From AWTP1-13 sp963840445 (GTDB lineage Bacteria; Pseudomonadota; Alphaproteobacteria; Rhizobiales; Hyphomicrobiaceae): a stretch of 64,000 nucleotides of DNA. A program made the translations under genes and the position numbers. The notes beneath the pieces are model-generated. The model worked only from the letters and a program-made list of their open reading frames with translations, ran no database searches and was not told the DNA's origin. Below, one piece after another: positions 60,629 to 64,000 of this stretch. The first letter of the stretch is position 1. The number at the start of each line of letters is the position of its first letter. The DNA is taken from positions 124,001 to 188,000 of the forward strand of contig CAWIZC010000016.1 in the NCBI GenBank assembly GCA_963840445.1, given 5' to 3'.

Positions 60629-60655
60629 GGCCAAGGCGCTGACGGAGCCTTGGCC
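60629..60655 (+). terminator. hairpin after the BASS transporter
   Basis: GGCCAAGGC (60629-60637) pairs exactly with GCCTTGGCC (60647-60655), 29 bases after the stop codon. No T-run follows (ATATCTCTC), so its strength as a terminator is uncertain. Confidence 0.5.
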
Positions 60656-60733
60656 ATATCTCTCTAGTAGTTCCCACAACCCAGTTGGGTAGTGTCATGG
60701 ATGGTGCAGGCCAAATTTACGAAAGGGCCGGGC

Positions 60734-60850
60734 ATGGGCAGCGACGGCAAGCAACCGAAACAATTCACTAAGTTCCAAAGCTGGCTGCTGATGGGCACGA
60801 TCTTTTTCATCGCAGCGGTTGCTATCTGGCTGCCGGTGTTCGTCAGTTAG
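60734..60850 (+). CDS. 38-residue membrane peptide
   Basis: MGSDGKQPKQFTKFQSWLLM then GTIFFIAAVAIWLPVFVS: a polar start and one helix reaching the C-terminus. The frame is short but complete, and AAAGGGCCGGGC precedes the ATG. The IWLPVF end matches the style of the 52-residue peptide at 42135. Unknown function. Confidence 0.5.
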   Translation: MGSDGKQPKQFTKFQSWLLMGTIFFIAAVAIWLPVFVS

Positions 60851-60924
60851 GGCGCTGTCTCGCGTCTCAGCCGCAAACGAAACGCGTGAAGACGCGATGA
60901 TGAGAAGAGAGCGAGCGCGTATGG

Positions 60925-61161
60925 TCAGGCCGCTTGCTTTTCAATAAATCTAACGGCATCGCCGATCGTCAGGATCGCACTCGCCGCAGCATCGGGAATC
61001 TCGCAGCCGAACTCTTCCTCAAAGCCCATAACCAGGTCGATCTTATCAAGGCTCTCGGCTGCCAAGTCATCTCCGAAGCTCGCGTCGTCAGTGACTCTGC
61101 TGGCGTCCACCCCGAGACGCTCAACAACAACCTTCTTCACACGCTCTGCGACATCGTTCAT
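60925..61161 (-). CDS. acyl carrier protein, stand-alone
   Basis: A 78-residue ACP from ATG 61161 (AAGGGGGAT upstream): NDVAERVKKVVVERLGVD, then FGDDLAAESLDKIDLVMGFE, with the serine of ESL (usually DSL) as the phosphopantetheine site, and an acidic helix II/III (EEFGCEIPDAAASAI). No fatty-acid or polyketide enzyme is adjacent, so it is an additional ACP for a special pathway, as rhizobial genomes often carry. Confidence 0.9.
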   Translation of the reverse strand: MNDVAERVKKVVVERLGVDASRVTDDASFGDDLAAESLDKIDLVMGFEEEFGCEIPDAAASAILTIGDAVRFIEKQAA

Positions 61162-61317
61162 AACCCTATCCCCCTTGGCAACATTCATGTTGCCGTTGTT
61201 TATCAGCGCAGGTAGGCGGGTTTTGTGGCGATATCTCGAACTGGGTCTCGGGCGCGATCGCATGCGGTGGCAAATGTCTGGTCGTCCCGTCTTTTTCCAG
61301 CAACTTCGTCATGCCGG

Positions 61318-61584
61318 TCACGCACGCAACGCCCGCATAACGGCGGCGAGACACGCATCGGACTGATCCTGAAGCCGATCGCGCGTGATGTCCCACTCGC
61401 AGGCAATGGTCAGTAATTCGTCGCGAGTCGCCCATGCGCTGACGCAGCGCATCCGGCACGCGGTTGCGACGTCTATGAGACCGCTATTCGCTGCGGTCGT
61501 CAGCCGCGACCGGGCGACCGCCCTGCGGATCACGGAAAGATCGCTCAGCCGGCGCAACTGCGCCAGCGGCTGTGCTCGTGTCAC
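61318..61584 (-). CDS. small soluble protein of unknown function
   Basis: An 88-residue protein from GTG 61584, with GGGGAGGAAATACC directly before it. Helical, Arg/Ala-rich: LAQLRRLSDLSVIRRAVARS, then WATRDELLTIACEWDITRDR. The WATRxEL..iAxxwdiTrdrL pattern looks like a small conserved regulator-like fold, but I do not recognise it. Convergent to no gene; 156 bases upstream of the ACP gene on the same strand. Confidence 0.5.
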   Translation of the reverse strand: MTRAQPLAQLRRLSDLSVIRRAVARSRLTTAANSGLIDVATACRMRCVSAWATRDELLTIACEWDITRDRLQDQSDACLAAVMRALRA

Positions 61585-61687
61585 GGTATTTCCTCCCCAG
61601 GCCGCCTTTGTGTGCTGACGGCTTTTGCCGATAGCGTACACGAGGAACCATGGGGCCGTGTGGCCAATCAGCTCGCCAAATCCGCAG

Positions 61688-61709
61688 TCTCCCCCCAATC
61701 GGGGATGCC
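61688..61709 (+). repeat. CCCCCCAATCGGGG box, unit 1
   Basis: TCTCCCCCCAATCGGGGATG. The core CCCCnATnGGGG is near-palindromic. Further copies at 62149 and 62563, in the same orientation, are 461 and 414 bases apart. Confidence 0.8.
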
Positions 61710-61832
61710 TTAAACCAGCGGTTGCTCTAGGTAGCAGCCGTGGACAGGGAGCGCGTCGCCCCAAGGCGCAGGTCCACATTTCTTGGGCTGCCCGGCTACG
61801 GGGACTAGTCAGGGCTCGACCCGCGGAAAACT

Positions 61833-61873
61833 GAGCCGCGTCTCGCGCGAAAAGCGGGGGCGCGGCTCTTTCC
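61833..61873 (+). terminator. GAGCCGCG hairpin with T-rich tail, unit 1
   Basis: GAGCCGCG (61833-61840) pairs with CGCGGCTC (61861-61868), followed by TTTCCC. A related hairpin occurs in unit 2 (62234-62275). It stands in front of the next small gene, so it could be a leader attenuator rather than a terminator. Confidence 0.55.
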
Positions 61874-61887
61874 CGTTGAGGGATCGA

Positions 61888-62112
61888 ATGTTCGGCAGCT
61901 TCCTACGTACCGGACGACTACACGGAATGCCTAGCAAATCTATCAGCTGTCCCGACTGCGGACTGGTCTTGAGAGTCACGCGCGACGCCAAGAACTCGGC
62001 GCTGCTGTACGATGTCAGTGATTGGCAACGCCGCTGCAAACGTCTCGATCTCGACAATCCCGCCTTGTGTCTTTTCCGGCGGCTCGACGAAACGAATCCA
62101 AAAAAGCACTAG
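61888..62112 (+). CDS. small zinc-ribbon-like protein
   Basis: A 74-residue protein from ATG 61888 (GAGGGATC upstream; ATG 61927 also possible). It has SCPDCGLVLRVTRDAKNSAL, YDVSDWQRRCKRLDLDNPAL and CLFRRLD: a CPDCG knuckle and two later cysteines that could bind zinc. The pattern 'CPDCGLxLR...YDxxxWQRRCKRLxLDxPxLC' looks conserved. It is the gene of unit 1 in the modular array. Confidence 0.6.
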   Translation: MFGSFLRTGRLHGMPSKSISCPDCGLVLRVTRDAKNSALLYDVSDWQRRCKRLDLDNPALCLFRRLDETNPKKH

Positions 62113-62148
62113 CCAGCTTTTCTGCACACACGCTCGTCAACCCAGTGG

Positions 62149-62171
62149 TCTCCCCCCAATCGGGGGTGCGA
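62149..62171 (+). repeat. CCCCCCAATCGGGGG box, unit 2
   Basis: TCTCCCCCCAATCGGGGGTG, then CGA. Followed 35 bases later by a second shared motif, CTTTGGGGC...GATGAAAGTGACGCCGCA (62205-62233). Confidence 0.85.
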
Positions 62172-62233
62172 GAGCGAACACCACACACCACTTCACCGTC
62201 GTGGCTTTGGGGCACTGATGAAAGTGACGCCGC

Positions 62234-62275
62234 AGAGCCGCACCCTGCTCCGGTCTTCAGGCAGAGTGCGGCTCT
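62234..62275 (+). terminator. AGAGCCGCAC hairpin, unit 2
   Basis: AGAGCCGCAC (62234-62243) pairs exactly with GTGCGGCTCT (62266-62275), with a partly paired loop. No T-run follows. It precedes the 76-residue gene, as the unit 1 hairpin precedes its gene. Confidence 0.5.
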
Positions 62276-62313
62276 CTGAACTGGCTTCCGCAACAACGCC
62301 AAGCACAGGCTAC

Positions 62314-62544
62314 ATGCAGAAATCCAAGTACACCGCCCGTGTCGGCAACATCTATTTCCTCTCCCACGTCGGCGTGTCGCTCCGGTGGGCGACGCAGCAT
62401 ATTGCGCGCGACGAACTGCCCGCAAACATCAAGCATCTTCTCGTCCGCCTCGACACGGTCGAAGCACTCATGGATATGGATGATCTGGTTTCGTGCGCGG
62501 CTCGCCTGCAGCGCCCCGCCAACGATCGGTCAGGCACCGAGTAA
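62314..62544 (+). CDS. small soluble protein of unknown function
   Basis: A 76-residue protein from ATG 62314: KYTARVGNIYFLSHVGVSLR, WATQHIARDELPANIKHLLV and RLDTVEALMDMDDLV. It is helical in the second half. The 'LRWAxQxIxREELPxNIrrLLxRLexlE' pattern is of a kind seen in small rhizobial proteins. Gene of unit 2 in the modular array. Confidence 0.55.
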   Translation: MQKSKYTARVGNIYFLSHVGVSLRWATQHIARDELPANIKHLLVRLDTVEALMDMDDLVSCAARLQRPANDRSGTE

Positions 62545-62562
62545 CAACCAAACCGTTGCTGA

Positions 62563-62587
62563 TCTCCCCCCAATCGGGGGTGCGAAG
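62563..62587 (+). repeat. CCCCCCAATCGGGGG box, unit 3
   Basis: TCTCCCCCCAATCGGGGGTG, then CGAAG, identical to unit 2 over 23 bases. The second motif recurs as CTTGGGGCGGATGAAGTGAC at 62618 onward. Confidence 0.85.
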
Positions 62588-62726
62588 TCAGTGCCGAACA
62601 GCTATCTGAGCACCGTGCTTGGGGCGGATGAAGTGACGCCGCACGCGCTTCAGCCGTTTCGTCCTCCGGCAAAGCGCCCCGCTCGCTTCGACTGGCTCCT
62701 ACACAATCTCCAAGGCGCGGCTCCTC

Positions 62727-62930
62727 ATGAGGTCGCACCGAACTCGGCCGGGGTCTTTCGCAAGGAAGCCTCGGCTTTTTTTTGCATGCCGCACCGCGGA
62801 TGCGAGCATCTTGGGCAAGGACGTGCGCGCACTCCCGCTCATCTCCCGCAAGGCAAAGCTCGCCAAGCTTCTCGCTAGCCCGCGCACTGCCGCCGTATCG
62901 TTCAGTGAATACGCAGAACCGTGGGCTTGA
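62727..62930 (+). pseudogene. scrap of an ATP-dependent DNA ligase
   Basis: The frame reads ADASILGKDVRALPLISRKA then KLAKLLASPRTAAVSFSEYA. This matches the stretch of LigD/ligase-C type ATP ligases 'DGxDLRxLPLIERKAxLAxLL...ixxSEh'. Neither the adenylation lysine motif nor the OB-fold is present; about 50 residues remain of more than 300. It fills the gene position of unit 3. Confidence 0.6.
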
Positions 62931-62931
62931 T

Positions 62932-63211
62932 AATTCCGTGCGGGGAGCCGCGCCCAACTATCCGGCGAGTGCGAAGCAATCGCCATCTCGACACATCTCA
63001 CGCCACCTCACCCACTCGGGTGCGAGTGCCTAAAAAGTGCCTAGAGATTTTCGGACTTCTGATAAGTCTTTGATTTGATTGGTCGGCCGACCCCCAGTCC
63101 CCCAGACAGCGATGGTTCGCATAAACTGTTGCGGACGCATGAGAATTGTTTTGCAACGACCCGCCAGGTTTCCCGATCTGTCCCACTGTTTGCAAAACGA
63201 GGGGGCGCGTG
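62932..63211. other. gap before the edge gene, with a diverged array box
   Basis: 280 bases. CACCTCACCCACTCGGGTGCGAG near 63003-63026 looks like a weakened fourth box (ACCCnnTCGGGTGCGAG). No gene; GAGGGGG at 63200-63206 is the ribosome site of the next gene. Confidence 0.4.
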
Positions 63212-64000
63212 ATGGCGAACCGCCTCTGGAGAGCTCTCGGCGTTCTACTGACGGTCGTGATGATCGGACTTTCGGCGCTGATCAACTACAACTTTGGCTT
63301 CAGCCTGGGCACGAGCGAGACGAACGGGCGCATCTTTGGCGCAGTGTCTGTGGTCGCAGTCGGCGTCATGGCGCTGGTACCGCTGCGGGTCAACGCGCAT
63401 TGGGAAACAGGCCGGAAGAGCAGGGCCATCCTGGGCAGCGCCTTGTTCGCCATTCTCGCGGCCTACGCGATCGCGGGCTCCATCGGTTTTGGCATCCAGA
63501 ACCGAAGTCAGATCGCGGGCTCTGGCGAAACCTTGACGGCGCAGCTGAAGGACCAAGTCGCGGACCGTGATCAGGCGGTCACTCGCTTGAAAGGGCTCAG
63601 CGAGGACCAACCAGCGGCGGCGATTTCCGCCAAGATTGATGCGGCGAAAAAAGACCGCCGATGGGAGCAAACACAAGGTTGCGTGAACGCGACGGTGACC
63701 GCCTCGCGTGATTTCTGCCAGGAGGTGGACGGTTTGCGAGCCCGGCTAGATGTGGCTGCGACGGCAGGCAAGCTCCGGGAGACAATCGAAAGGCTGAGCA
63801 CGTCAATCGAGAAGCTGCGCAAGCAGGGCGCAGGGCAGGTGGCTGACGCTCAATCGGCAGGATTTGCACGGATCTTTCGGGTGGATCAGGACGCGGCGCG
63901 AACGGGGCTTTCGATCCTTCTGGCGCTCGTCATTGAAAGCGTCTGCTGCTTCGGCCTTCTTGTCATTGCTGGTGCGCAGCCGGAGGCCAAGCTGGGTGAG
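63212..64000 (+). CDS. coiled-coil membrane protein, cut by window edge
   Basis: The frame from ATG 63212 stays open to the end of the window (263 residues so far). Three membrane helices lie in the first 95 residues (LLTVVMIGLSALINYNFGF; IFGAVSVVAVGVMALVPL; ILGSALFAILAAYAIAGSIG). An about 110-residue coiled coil with two central cysteines follows (TAQLKDQVADRDQAVTRLKG; RLDVAATAGKLRETIERLS), then a fourth helix (LSILLALVIESVCCFGLLVI). The plan equals that of the protein at 25714-27153, with little sequence identity. Unknown function. Confidence 0.75.
   Translation, partial: MANRLWRALGVLLTVVMIGLSALINYNFGFSLGTSETNGRIFGAVSVVAVGVMALVPLRVNAHWETGRKSRAILGSALFAILAAYAIAGSIGFGIQNRSQIAGSGETLTAQLKDQVADRDQAVTRLKGLSEDQPAAAISAKIDAAKKDRRWEQTQGCVNATVTASRDFCQEVDGLRARLDVAATAGKLRETIERLSTSIEKLRKQGAGQVADAQSAGFARIFRVDQDAARTGLSILLALVIESVCCFGLLVIAGAQPEAKLGE

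Noticed and set aside
61688..63030. Integron with attC sites
   Set aside because: The boxes lack the RYYYAAC/GTTRRRY core pairs of attC, and no IntI-type integrase is in the window. Kept only as a modular repeat array.
22728..64000. Right attachment site of the island (copy of the tRNA-Ser 3' end)
   Set aside because: I scanned for GGTTCGAATCCC and CCTCCGTCTCCGCC downstream and saw no second copy. The far end may lie outside the window or be too degenerate to see by eye.
1..64000. CRISPR array or cas genes
   Set aside because: No series of short, regularly spaced direct repeats (about 30 bases apart) and no Cas motifs were seen. The 430-base spacing at 61.7-63 kb is far too long.

Overview
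The window is GC-rich DNA from an alphaproteobacterium, most likely a member of the Hyphomicrobiales (Rhizobiales). The evidence is codon usage, the wealth of very small secreted proteins typical of Bradyrhizobium/Xanthobacteraceae relatives, DUF502, DUF1127 and YidB-like proteins, and MHS and IclR catabolic genes. This is a judgement from protein character; there is no rRNA to confirm it. Gene order is dense at both ends and sparse in the middle.

Region 1 (1-22 kb) is chromosome-like. After the tail of a PDZ protease come small envelope proteins and a GST. Then comes a divergent catabolic cluster that I read as C2-sulfonate (sulfoacetate) degradation: an ADP-forming CoA ligase (alpha and beta subunits), a CoA-acylating aldehyde dehydrogenase (SauS-like), an IclR regulator, an MHS transporter and sulfoacetaldehyde acetyltransferase (Xsc). 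Expected flow is uptake, sulfoacetyl-CoA, sulfoacetaldehyde, then acetyl phosphate plus sulfite. The ligase beta gene, xsc and the start of sauS carry single-base frameshifts. Next follow an alpha/beta hydrolase, DUF502, an FAD oxidoreductase, an RlmA-type methyltransferase, a GNAT enzyme and a complete five-gene peptide-type ABC transporter.

Region 2 (22-43.6 kb) is an accessory island. A decayed tyrosine integrase lies before a tRNA-Ser(GCU); an intact P4-type integrase reads away from the tRNA 3' end, with phased GTTCGC repeats between. Behind it lie an AlpA/excisionase-like protein, a large coiled-coil membrane protein, a PrpD fragment, about twenty tiny mostly secreted or membrane proteins, internal duplications, a lone IS3 OrfA, and DedA, GST and other gene scraps. 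The far boundary was not found.

Region 3 (43.6-64 kb) is mixed: a hybrid histidine kinase; a possible catabolic cluster (amidohydrolase, 2-oxoglutarate/Fe oxygenase, amino-acid ABC permease and binding protein, RidA) with mutations in the ABC genes; a frameshifted S10 peptidase with an IS3-family element just upstream; a SEC-C protein; an H-NS-like fusion protein; a three-gene DyP-type peroxidase cassette followed by a BASS transporter; a lone acyl carrier protein; a modular repeat array with small ORFs; and, at the edge, a second coiled-coil membrane protein of the same architecture as the one at 26 kb.

Across the window about twelve frame-disrupting indels and one early stop codon sit in otherwise well-conserved genes, so either recent gene decay or sequencing error must be settled before functional claims are made for those loci.
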